Origin: Aphrocallistes beatrix
Lineage: Eukaryota > Porifera > Hexactinellida > Sceptrulophora > Aphrocallistidae
Direction of reading: 5' to 3'
DNA: 64,000 nt
NCBI GenBank assembly: GCA_963281255.1
Contig: OY725495.1
Coordinates: 4,340,001-4,404,000 of the forward strand
Of this stretch, positions 52,466 through 63,194 are shown one piece after another. Position 1 is the stretch's first letter; every line of letters starts with the position of its first letter. A program made the position numbers and the translations under genes. The notes below the pieces were generated by a model that saw nothing but the letters and a program-made list of their open reading frames with translations, searched no databases and was not told the DNA's origin.

Positions 52466-53716
52466 TCAATTATTTTTTAGAATTCGAACTGTAAACTCCA
52501 ACTCCAAACTGTCTGATTCAATGAACTCTTTCAAATCTGTAGAGAGAGGAATTGAAGCTATTTCATGAAATAACGGGAAATATTGCTCACTAGATAAAGC
52601 TATCAGAGGACTTTTGAAGATCAGAGAATTCTTGATGTCTCTATGACAAATCACTCGTGTGATAAAAATAGCTTTGAAAGGCCATTTTAATGAAGCATAA
52701 TTACTTCCACTACTAGGACAAAAATGAATCACAAAATTCTGAGTATCAGAAGAATGAACGAAAATAAATTCATAACCTGCAATTACATACAAATCAGAAC
52801 TAGTATAATCAATTTTAGGCTTGAACTTCATAACAAATTCACTTATAGTCCATTTCACTAAACTTTTATGCCTGGCCTGAACATCTATCAACATTTCGAT
52901 TTCTCTGTCTTTCATTTTCATTTCATTCTCCAAAGATTCAATTTTGTTTTCAAAATTTTTCATAGAATTTATAAACGTTTCTTCCAAATCAGTGATTTTC
53001 AGTTCTGTGTGTGTACGCCAATTTTCCTCCAAATGTTGTTTCAACTCTCGTCGTTTTAACCCCACCACTTCACACCTGTACTCCTCATAAGGACACACAA
53101 CTGACTCTTCAGAACACTCACTCTCGAGATGACACAGAATACTCTCGCGACGCACACGTGTCCCACATCCCAATTCACACAACACGAATACCTTCCCACA
53201 CACCTTCACATGCTCTACCATCTCACACACCTTATGCACTCCCGAACAGTGCAAACACGCCTCTTCACGTTGGGAGCATTCCTCCCGCACGTGCCTTTCC
53301 ATCTCATCACGTGTTGTCACAACGCCACACAACAGCTGACACGACTCATCCACGTGACCACATGTAGTCAGGTGATTTTCCACAATCTCCAGCCTACCCA
53401 ACCACTCACAGCCTCGCTTGGATAAGGGACAGGCACACTTCAATGATAGAATTGTATTACGGACGTTTGCACTTGGATGAATTTGTTCATCCTCTCGCTT
53501 ACAACAAACACACAATTGTTCTCCAGTACTTTAAATAGAAGCTTCTATCATTATTTCATTACATCTCAGACACTTTAGCATGGTAGATTCTCTCTCAGAA
53601 AGGTTTTCAGTTAGAATTTCACTTCTGTATCCTCCCAATGAACCTCCCTCTAGCTTAACTCGACATAACTCAGTCCCTGTCTCAGGTTCTAACGGTACAC
53701 TTGTTCTTGTTGCCAT
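52466..53716 (-). pseudogene. TRAF-like copy 14, nonsense codon in the half-RING
   Basis: Start ATG at 53716. Codon 62 is TAA (53531-53533) just after EIMIEASI. The same frame continues open through STGEQLCVCC, all zinc fingers, coiled coil and MATH domain to 52466. Other changes are GHVDESCQ and CPYEEYRCEV in the zinc fingers. The MATH domain (VIAGYEFIFVHSSDTQNFVI) is distinctive. An internal ATG (near MCVCCKRED) could give a protein without the half-RING. Upstream DNA matches copy 2, with a weakened TATA box (GTATACAAACAGC). Confidence 0.8.
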
Positions 53717-54251
53717 TGATTTTAGCTGTACTGTACACAAACCACTTTTCTCTAAAATATACAGACATATAAATCAATCAAAATATCAAATATTAGTGCT
53801 GTTTGTATACCAAAAAAGATGTTATAACTTTGTTCAGTTCAAAAACGAAATTCCAGATGCTATTTAGTATTTTAGAGTTAAGTTTTGATTAATTCATTGA
53901 TAGTTCATGAATTAATCAACTGGTTTGAAACCATAAAGATTTAATAATAAGGATCAAAGGAGTTGGAGCAAAGGAGACAATAGTAAACGCAAAAATGTTA
54001 CAACAGTAATAATTAATAACTTCATTGGGTGAACATTGGATATATGGGGTGCGCATGCACGAAATTGACAGGGATTAGTGTGTGCAATGTGCAACAATAT
54101 CTTATACTACATTGTATTCGTGTTGAATTCAGGATCTACGATAGCAAATGTAACACAATATTATAAGAGTTCATTATTTAATAGTAATTTGGGAAATATT
54201 AACCCACGAGTGCAATTGGTTGGCAGTACAATTTTGGTCCTAAATCCCTAC
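53717..54251. other. Duplicated spacer between TRAF copy 14 and Tudor copy 3
   Basis: Counterpart of 6245-6776, almost identical over long stretches (GTTACAACAGTAATAATTAA). No gene is present. Confidence 0.7.
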
Positions 54252-55187
54252 CTGGACTCTTAACATCGCTGATGTTGCACACACTTTTCTGAGCATCACT
54301 CTTTATGTCTGAGTTTTGTATGCTTTTCTTTGCGACTGGCTTAGCGTATTCAGATGTGATGAGAACGTGAGCAATGTTGAGTCTGGTCTGAGGGTCAGAC
54401 AGAGAGACGTAGAATTTCCCATCCTCTGACTTGTTCAAGAAGGTACAGTGCAGTATTTTGTTGAAAGTCAGTTTTTGGAATTGTTGGCAGGCTTCCATCG
54501 ACCAGTTCTCCTGATAAGAAATATTATTTCAAAAATTAACACACAAGACAATAAGATTAATGTAAAAATTTGATAGGATATGATCGAGTATATGTATGTG
54601 TAGAAAACTGTTCTTGTGTAACTTAAAGTATTTTGCAACGATTGTTGCCATCAGGTATAGCTTACAAGTGTCAATTGAAACTTACTTATAATGTACAATT
54701 GTTTGAATAAGCAACAGTTGTGACCAACCTTTCCCTTACGTATTCTAAAAAATTAATTCCGATTACCAAGCAAAGGTTTCTGTACATTTGTATCAATAAT
54801 GGCTGTAGGATTACTAATAGCATCAATCCCCCGAGTTACTCACCTGAGAAGCAACCTCCATCAGGCAGCACCTGATAGCTTGTCCTGGTAGAGTGTAGAA
54901 GCTAGGATGCATTAGTTTGATGTCATTCACTGTTTTTGTTTCAGAATTCCCGAAGTCTACGTACTGGACTACCACTTCATTCTTTGAGACGTCCATCACC
55001 TTGCCTCGGTACCACATGTTGTCGTGAGAGAATCGAGCACAGCACACAGCACCTACCAAAGAACAAATTCTAAATGCTCACTGGACGAGTTAGTGGTCCC
55101 TACATTTCATGGACAGATTAGCCCGTTGGGACACACCGAGACCTCTCAACCAATAATTTAACTAGATCGTGTGATGGTATGTGGCAT

Positions 55188-55372
55188 ATCGTGAGATAGC
55201 AGTGAGCAATGGTTCCATAACAGACACGACGAAATTGTGAGAGCTGAGAAGTCTACACATCGGTGCTAAGGAATTTGCTGGTGAGTTGATTAACTGATGC
55301 ACTATTTAGTTAATAATGTGTTGCGATAATACTCACGATCATAGCCTACTCTCTACATATTGAGTAGGCTAT
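55188..55372. mobile_element. About 185-bp insertion in the Tudor copy 3 intron
   Basis: Absent from copy 1, where GGCATATGTCACGATCAAGC is continuous. It has an 8-bp inverted pair (ATCGTGAG near the left, CTCACGAT at about 55333) and a terminal hairpin ATAGCCTACTC/GAGTAGGCTAT. A clear target duplication was not found. Confidence 0.5.
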
Positions 55373-55396
55373 GTCACGATCAAGCATGGTGTGAGC

Positions 55397-55607
55397 CAGG
55401 GGTTTATCTAGGTGCTCGGTCGGCACTTTTAGGTGCCAGCCTGGCATCGTCCGAGGAGCCAAGGTACTCGCAGTATGATTCGATTTTGGTCCCGGGTTGC
55501 TATTACCCCTGGAATTACAAGATAAACCAATGTTTGGGTGCCATATAACTTTTATCACCTCTAAAAAAGTGCGGGATTAGAAAATCCAAAATAGATAAAC
55601 CCATGGT
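55397..55607. mobile_element. 211-bp hAT-type MITE with 8-bp target duplication
   Basis: Left end CAGGGGTTTATCTA and right end TAGATAAACCCATG are 14-bp inverted repeats with one mismatch. GTGTGAGC is duplicated at 55389-55396 and 55608-55615. Tudor copy 1 has a single GTGTGAGC at the homologous place. The 8-bp duplication and CAGGGG start are typical of hAT elements. No transposase is encoded. Confidence 0.85.
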
Positions 55608-55904
55608 GTGAGCTCAGTATACAAGCCTTGCTGATAACGCTGCTCACCTACGACTATGCTTGTGGGTGTAATCTTGCTGAGTTCCTTCTCGCTGAGACTG
55701 GAGTAGTGCTGGTTGATCTGTTCGCTGATAATTTGTAGCTGAGCGTGAGAATTGGCAAACTGGACATAGAAGTTACCAGGGTTGTCTAGATGTGAGATCA
55801 AAACTTCACTCGTGGTGGTGTGGGGAGTGATGGCCATTTCGAATTCCGCTGGGATTGTGCCTTTAATCGAAACTAGAAAGCGTTCTAGGAGTTTGAGTCA
55901 ATGC

Positions 55905-56742
55905 TGATGGGTAAATAGCTAGAACATTTGTACATTAGGAATAGAGATTATTATGTATAATATTTTCGGTGGTATGCTCACATAATTCGTCATCGAATCA
56001 GACGATTGTTACAAATTACTTGAGTAATTAGATAATTTGTCCAAAGTCAATAAATTCGAAGAGAGTTACAACTCAATTCTAGTTCGTGACCAAATCAACG
56101 CCTGCATTATTTCGCAAGATAGAAGTGTATTTAGAGTTTTGCACCGAAGAGATTTGAGTCTAAGAAAAATAAAAACGTAAATCGTTTACATGTAACGTTG
56201 TTGTTATTTACTAATAAATCAACAATTAATGAAATTTTCAAAATAAAACACCATGATAATGCCTAATAAGTGATACTAGGGGCTGCACTAAAATATTTAT
56301 GCTAGCAGATTAGAATATATAGGCTGTAACCATTACAAAAGGATATTTCATCAGGTATTTGCTGCTCGTTATCCTACCATTTGTATTATATTCTCCTTTT
56401 GTAAAATATAATGTTAATTCACACAGATTGCACTAATTAACGTGATTAGCTTTCGTCAAATAAAGTATTTTTGTATTAAATAATGCAATTTAACCGAAAA
56501 AACCGCACAAATGCAAAATTAACGCGATTTCCAATAATCCTGAGGGAAATGCAGGCTATGACTCATCGAGTTACTCAGTCTTGTGAGTATATACTAACTC
56601 GGTTGAATCTTGAATACTCTCGAGCTATCACGTCTGTTCCGATGTTTCTCATAATGGTATTGAATATTATCCAAATGAAATCATATCATAACTTGAATAC
56701 AATAAAAATGCTTTAGAAATATAAATAAATACAAGAAACATT
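55905..56742. other. Duplicated spacer and TRAF 3' flank before copy 15
   Basis: Matches 8020-9190 with deletions, including GTTACAAATTACTTGAGTAA and the TRAF downstream block. It runs straight into the truncated TRAF copy 15. Confidence 0.6.
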
Positions 56743-56917
56743 TATCTTTCATTATTCCATTACATCTCGTACATTTGTAGATAGCTACTTCTCTCTCAGA
56801 AAGGTTTTCGGTCAGAATATCACTTCTGTATCCTCCCAATGAACCTCCCTCTAGCTTAACTCGACATAACTCAGTCCCTGTCTCAGGTTCTAACAGTACA
56901 CTTGTTCTTGTTGCCAT
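56743..56917 (-). pseudogene. TRAF-like copy 15, N-terminal fragment
   Basis: Only the first about 58 codons remain (to CNGIMKD). They join directly to normal TRAF 3'-flank sequence (AATACAAGAAACATTTA). About 1.2 kb covering the rest of the gene was deleted between the flank and the half-RING. The promoter TATA box at 56960-56970 is intact. Confidence 0.8.
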
Positions 56918-56959
56918 CAATATCAGTTCAATTAGAAATGCAATATCAATTCTCTAAAT

Positions 56960-56970
56960 GCTATTTATAG
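56960..56970 (-). promoter_or_regulatory. TATA box of TRAF copy 15 fragment
   Basis: Minus strand reads CTATAAATAGC, 43 nt upstream of the ATG, although the gene behind it is deleted. Confidence 0.55.
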
Positions 56971-57653
56971 AAAACAACTTTGATAAGTATTACACATACT
57001 TACTTTCAAGATATAATTTGAAATCAGATATGGTAAGACTCATTGAATTAATTACATAAAGAATATAATTAACTCGAACAAATTTTTCAATTATCTTAAA
57101 TCGACATACATTGAGAAAAATGATGTTGTTGTTGTTTCTTTGCTTTTAGTTTTCGATGGTATGGTATGTATTTGCTGGTATCTCAAAAAAAGGAAATAGT
57201 TCACATAAAAATACCATTAATCCTAATGAACAGTCAAATTCGAAATTTCCTTTTTTGAAAAGTTCAACATTTCCGCATTACCGTTTTCTATGGCTTGTAG
57301 TTTACCCATGGTTGGATTATTGAGGTTTTCTTGAGTTTTAAAATGACCATTTTGAGCGTGTAAACTTAATACAATTTCTAAACCAGTACCAGATGTTGTT
57401 TATGAAATCTCATGGATTTTTTAAAATTGTTTATAATTCCACGGAGTAAGAAACACAATGTTATCTCAATCTAACAGCATTGAAAGCCCCAATCCGTTAG
57501 ATAGGCTTGAATAGTAAAAAATTCAGTAGCTAAACCTAAAAATATGCAAAATCGAGCAGATCTTGAATTGACATCATGATTTAAATAAATGAATAATGAA
57601 TAGGAAATGATACTTGCTAGAATTTCTAATTCTGAGAATGGAACTGTTCAGTT
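56971..57653. other. Spacer between TRAF copy 15 and MKS1-F
   Basis: Contains the empty counterparts of two insertions: TTGAATTAATTACATAAAGA (no 54-bp foldback) and GTTTATAATTCCACGGAGTA (no 494-bp element). Positions 57110-57330 are unique, with a short (TTG)n run. No gene is supported. Confidence 0.6.
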
Positions 57654-59036
57654 TCAGGATTCATTCTCGTGAATAGACTTCTGCACTATAACCTGAATTC
57701 TCATCTCGATGTGTCCAGATGTCTCAGATCTCCATCCTAGCTTACTCACCACTCCATCTTCAAATTCGAGTGGCAGTCCAACTCTGTCCAGCTTTCCTAA
57801 CGCGGGGGAAACACCGACAAAATACTCACTCAACTCTTCCCATTTACTTCTAGGCGCCAAACGCCATGTGCTCACACTCTTAGTGGACATTCCAGGCGCC
57901 AGTTTCAGTGGAAACCAACCGTAACCCAAACTCAAATGCCGGTTCCACCAATCCAAGCAATTCACTTCCAATAGAAGAATGGGATTGTGAGAGGTGTGAA
58001 CTTCTGAACATTTCATAGGCGCCTTTAACTCATATTCGAATAAATGACCAATGTTAATTGGTGGGAGAGAATTAGGAGAGAAAATGGACCAAACACTGAA
58101 TGGAGATGAAGCTTGGTTTGTAAAACTTTCTTCTTTCTCGCCTGAAACCAATTCAAAAGCTCCTGACAAATCCAACTTGTACCTCACATACAGAGATGAT
58201 GTAGGGAAACCATGACAACAGGATATCTCTCCAAGAATGTGATAAATAGCTTCATCACTCTCTAAGTCTGCTCTACCAAACATTCCATCTCCAACTGCCC
58301 TTGATAGAGATCTGTTTTGTCGCTCAAACAATTCATTCACGATATGTTCCTATCTCTCCACATCTCTCATGGTTGGAGGTGTGGAGTCATTGCTGATTCT
58401 GAACTCCCAATTGTCTCCCACTGAATTCTCCATTCGAACCCATCTCTCTGAGAAATCCGGGACCACTCTCACAACTCCTTCTTCCACGAGAGTAACGGTA
58501 CACAGCACAGACTCGTCTGGTTTCGTAGCTTCCTTTCTCCTCAAATCGGACATTACGTACATTTTCATCTTTTCATCTTTCTCTTCTGTTTTTGTGGGTA
58601 GATTGGTGATTGGATTTGTATCTGGTTTGGAATGTGAAGTTGTTCTCCTCGTTTTAGACATTTTTCGTGTATTCAGTTTCTCATCTGTTAGAATATTTGA
58701 ATTTACTCCCGTCACGTCATCAAAATAATCGACATCTGTGTAGGAGAATAGTCGACCGTTTGGTCTTGTTCCAGTCTCTCTCATTTCTACGATTCTAGCG
58801 TGATAGTTGTGAGCTAGAGGTGTGAAACAATATCTTTCATCGCTATACAACTCCTCTTCATACTGACTGAACACCTTTTCTTGCCATTTGAAATGCCAAG
58901 TTTGAAACTCTGGTTGGTAAATGTTATCTGAGACATTTTGTTGTTGGTTTTGGAGAGAGAAGAGAGGAGACAATCTTCTGAGTTCTATTTTTATAACGAA
59001 ATTTTTGAGATCTCCTTTGAAGTGATACAGTGCCAT
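57654..59036 (-). pseudogene. MKS1-like: MKS1-like B9-domain gene, copy F, interrupted by in-frame TAG
   Basis: TAG at codon 229 (58350-58352). Otherwise it is nearly identical to intact copy E, including the 5' flank and residues FQTWHFKWQ, GRADLESDE and GYGWFPLKL. A copy this similar to E differing at the same TAG seen in A, B and D implies gene conversion or a back-change in E. It lies between TRAF copies 15 and 16. Confidence 0.85.
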
Positions 59037-60406
59037 ACTTAGCTAATGAATATAGTCCAATGATTTTATAGAATAATGTAAGAATAATGCAAAAGAAACT
59101 TTGTTACAGAGTGCAGACACAGTTGGTTAATGATTCAATGCATAGATTGTGCCTAAGACTAGGAACATTGCTCACTCATTTTCGGTTAATTTTATGCGGG
59201 GAAGTTATATAAAAGAGGGTAGTTATTAAAAATAGAAAATACCTCAACTTGGGTTTCGAAAGGAATAATCCAGAATATAGGACACACGTACGTAGCATAT
59301 ATTTAGGGATGAACTCAATTTTTTGTGGATTTTATATATTATTGTGTGTAACGTTATCAGTATTTATATGAGCTAATAGTAATAGTTGATAGTACGTATT
59401 AAATTCAATAAATTCACGATAAATCGTAATACAGTGCTTTCATTACTAATAGCTTTTTAAGAAAACATAATTTGAACCAAATAGTGTATTGGTTAAGAGA
59501 AATTGCCAATATATTTTGTTTCGAATTCAATCAGTCTCATAGAAGACTTGATTCATTCATTTTGAATAAGATACTTCGTCAATTGAATTGCAAACAGTGC
59601 AAACCACTGTTTAAAATGTAAATACAAACAAGCAAAAATTACATCAATTACAGTAATGGTAACCAGCTATCGAATAATCTCCCCTCCTCTCCCAAAGAAG
59701 TTATGCCTTGTAAAAAATATTCATCCTAGCAGATTAGAATATTTGGTGTAATCAATACAAATGGATATTGCATCTGGTATTTGATGGTCGTTACCCGTTA
59801 GGGGGAATCAGAATAAGACCTAAAATATTTTCGAAGTAAGAATAAGACCTAAGATATTTTCGAAGTAGGAAGAAGACCTAAAACCTTCGAAGTAGGAATA
59901 ATACCTAAATTTGGAGGGAAATAGAAAGTGTGCATTTTAGGTTTGAAATAGTGTTCAGTTGAATGTGAGAGCGGCATTTTTATTCGTAAGGGGGTACTGC
60001 TAGGCATTTTAGTTCTTAATCCTACTTGGCAATTCTTAGGTATTATTCCTACTTCGAAGGTTTTAGATCTTATTCCAGTGACTCTCCGTTAGCATTGAAT
60101 TCTTCTTTTGTTCAAGACCTGCTGACTATATGAGTCTACAAGTTACGATAAATGTTAAGAATCATCGAGTCGCTCAGTTTCGTGAACATAACTCATTTGA
60201 ATTCTAAATACTTGAGCTATCAAGTCTGTACTGAAGTTTCAATAATTCTACTCACACAGATCTTAGAGTGACTCATAATGACATTGAATATTATCTACTT
60301 TATATCATAATTATGACCTGAATAGAAGCAGAATGAATTAAGAAAGTAGAAATACATAAATGCAATCAAGAAACATTAAGGAAGTAAATAATGTATGCAA
60401 TTAGGA
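59037..60406. other. MKS1-F 5' flank, tandem motif region and TRAF copy 16 3' flank
   Basis: At about 59805-59915 there are four near-repeats of GAAGTAGGAATAAGACCTAA. At about 60010-60080 the same motif occurs in reverse complement (TTATTCCTACTTCGAAGG), so the two clusters form inverted arms. The remainder is standard MKS1 and TRAF flank. No gene is supported. Confidence 0.55.
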
Positions 60407-61677
60407 TTAAATATTTTTGAGAATTCGAACTGTAACCTCCAACTCCAAACTGTCTGATTTAATGAACTCTTTCAAATCTGTAGAGAGAGGAATTGAAGCT
60501 ATTTTGTCATACATATGAAAATCTGTATATTGCTCTTTAGATTTAACTATCAGAGGACTTTTGAAGATCAGAGAATTCTTGATGTCTCTATTACAAACCA
60601 CTCGTGTGATAAAAATAGCTTTGAAAGGCCATTCTAATGAATCATAATTATCTCCTTTTCCAGCATCGAATTTAATTATAAAATTAAGAGCATCAGAAGA
60701 ATGAACCAACTTAAATCTATAACCTGCAACTACATACACATCAGCAGACAAGGTAATGTTGAGTTGAGGCATAAACTTCTTTCTAAAATCACTTATAGTC
60801 CACTTCACTTTAGTTTCATGTCTGACCTGAACATCTTCTTTCAATGATATGATTTCATTCTCCAAAGATTCGACTTTTTTTTCAAGTAATTCATTCTTTT
60901 TCATAATTTTACTAAAACCCAATCGATTTTCTTCAAACTTCTCTTCCAAATCAATAAGTTTCAATTCTGTGTGTAGAGATCTATTCTCTTCCAAATGTTG
61001 TTTCAACTCTCGTCGTTTTAACCCCACCACTTCACACCTGTACTTCTCATACGGACACACAACTGACTCTTCAGAACACTCACTCGAGAGATGAAACAAA
61101 ATACTCTCGCGACACACACGTGTCCCACATCCCAATTCACACAACACGAATACCTTCCCACACACCTTCACATGCTCTACCATCTCACACACCTTATGCA
61201 CTCCCGAACAGTGCAAACACGCCTCTTCACGTTGGGAGCATTCCTCCCGCACGTGCCTTCCCATCTCATCACGTGTTGTCACAACGCCACACAACAGCTG
61301 ACACGACTCGTACACGTGACCACATGTAGTCAGGTGATTTTCCACAATCTCCAGCCTACCCAACCACTCACAGCCTCGCTTGGATAAGGGACAGGCACAC
61401 TTCAATGATAGAATCGTGCTACGGACGTTTGGATTCGGAAGAGATTGTTCTCTTTTTTTAATACAACAAGAACACAACTGCTTTCCAGCTTTGCCAATTG
61501 AAGCATTTTTCATTATTCCATTACATTTCGCACACTTATAAAAAATGCCTTTCTCTCAGTAAGGTTTTCGGTTAGAATATCACTTCTGTATCCTCCCAAT
61601 GAACCTCCCTCTAGCTTAACTCGACATAACTCAGTCCCTGTCTCAGGTTCTAACGGTACACTTGTTCTTGTTGCCAT
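60407..61677 (-). pseudogene. TRAF-like copy 16, frameshift near the N-terminus
   Basis: From the family ATG at 61677 the frame is correct to about codon 42. It is then broken at about 61553 by a 1-nt deletion (CTGAGAGAGAAGG in copy 7, CTGAGAGAAAGG here). The old frame resumes and is open for 368 codons from an internal ATG at 61513 (MKNASIGKAGKQLCSCC). The first CxxC of the half-RING lies between these points and would be lost from a protein started internally. Zinc fingers, an EENRLGFSKIMKKNELLE coiled coil and the MATH domain (FHMYDKIASIPLSTDL) are intact. Confidence 0.8.
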
Positions 61678-61718
61678 CAATATCAGTTCAATTAGAAATG
61701 AATATCAATTCTCTAAAT

Positions 61719-61729
61719 GCTATTTATAG
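61719..61729 (-). promoter_or_regulatory. TATA box of TRAF copy 16
   Basis: Minus strand reads CTATAAATAGC, 42 nt upstream of the ATG. Confidence 0.55.
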
Positions 61730-63194
61730 AAAATAGACTATACTATACATACTTACTTTCAAGGGGCAATTTGAAATCAGATATGGTAAGATTTATTGAA
61801 TTAATTCCGTAAATGATTACAGCAAACTTTGGATTTAACCACATCGGCTTTAGCGACAAATCGATAATAATGACCTTTTTCTCTTGCCTATACATCTGCA
61901 GAAGTATTTTGTACACAGCATACTTCGGGTATAACGACCTATAAGATTCGAATTACATATTTTCAATGCCTGCTGCCCCCAAATTATCGGATATTACAAC
62001 TTTGGGGCAGTCTGTACTGTGTACTGCAGAAACTTTTTCTCGCTCTTCAAGAGATCTAGGATTAGGTGGAGCAGTACGTTGCTTCTTGTATATCATTTTA
62101 GGGCGTGCTGAGTTGGAAGTTATCTCTCCTAATGCAACATATGCGGATTATCGTTAGCTTCTCTTCCTCGCTTCCTTATTTTCTCTTTAACTAATACAAC
62201 CTCCTCCTTACCATATTCTTTCGGATGACAGTGTTTCCGGTACTTTTGACGATAGTGTCATTAACAATCTTTTTCACAGTACCACGATGGAAAATATAAA
62301 AGCATCCGACGTGGGATAGTTTGTCAGTACCCTTCTCAGATTTGACAAATCTGAATGATGATAAAATATCGGGGTATTTTTATAAACTTATCCTCTCCAA
62401 ATGTATTTATGGATCTCAAAATAGTTTGGTAGTTACAGTTAGTTGCAGTTTATTTATCTTTAACAGTTCTAATGAATTATTAGTTTACAGTTGTATGAAT
62501 CTGCCAAATATTGATTTATTTGTATGTAAATGTGATGTACGCAACTGTGAATAAAAACCCCTGTACGCAACTGTGCGGTTCCCACGTATATGTACTTACT
62601 TTCAAGATACTTGTATAATTTGAAATTAGATATGTTAAGACTCATTGAATTAATTATATAGATTAATCTAATTAACTCAAGCTAATTTGGACATGCCAAG
62701 GAGGAGTTTTGGTGCCCAAAACAAATGCTTACAATCGATTCAGAATCATATAAAACCCATGTTTGATCTCACACAAGCAACTTAAGACAAAACTAAACAT
62801 ATGCAAATTTTCCCAGATAGGGTTCAAGGCACCTAATTTTCAGTAGTTGTCACGGGTTCCCCCAAGGGAGTAGAATTAAAACATGGTAGTAGACATACAT
62901 TGCATTGGTGAAGAAATTTATTGGTAAGGAATTTGTTCCCAGATTTAGCAATATTCCCTGACTATAGAATTTTTCAATTATTTATCAATAAATGAGCAAT
63001 TAATTTCAGTGTTGTTGCATGCAAAATTGATACATGTAAAAACATTATCAGTATTATTTGCATGGGCTAATCCAATGTTTCAATATAACTCACAAATCAT
63101 AGAGGACTGTTGGATTAGTGAAAATGCATTAAGAATAGTAGAATGCCTAAATGTAAACAAAAAATTGGGAAGTAAATAATGCACGCAACTAAAA
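61730..63194. other. 1.46-kb spacer, largely unique
   Basis: TACAGCAAACTTTGGATTTA at about 61818 and GGGTATAACGACCTATAAG at about 61928 resemble ends of pogo/Tigger-type elements, but no matching pair or transposase was identified. The minus strand at 61980-62110 is open with a basic, Pro-rich peptide (TAPPNPRSLEEREK) that I cannot assign. A TRAF 3' flank returns at about 63060. Confidence 0.4.

Larger units (their letters stand above)
54252..55904 (-). pseudogene. Tudor-domain gene exons, copy 3, with insertions
   Basis: Exons 55648-55904, 54844-55052 and 54252-54510 correspond to the three exons of copy 1 with conserved splice sites. The first exon begins CAT TGA CTC where copy 1 has CAT CAA CTC, a stop near its 5' end. 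The intron after it has grown by two insertions. The middle exon keeps the Tudor core (GAVCCARFSHDNMWYRGKVM, VQYVDFGNSE). The last exon is one codon longer (VCNISDVK). The early stop suggests a non-functional duplicate. Confidence 0.65.

Noticed and set aside
2625..59036. Reassigned TAG/TGA genetic code to explain the interrupted MKS1 and cytochrome b5 genes
   Set aside because: Intact neighbours end in TAG (TRAF copies 1 and 12), TGA (MKS1, SNARE) and TAA (most TRAF), so all three act as stops here. One MKS1 copy has the sense codon.
61980..62110. Pogo-type transposase N-terminus on the minus strand
   Set aside because: The peptide is basic but short and lacks a clear helix-turn-helix or catalytic motif; the resemblance is too weak to annotate.
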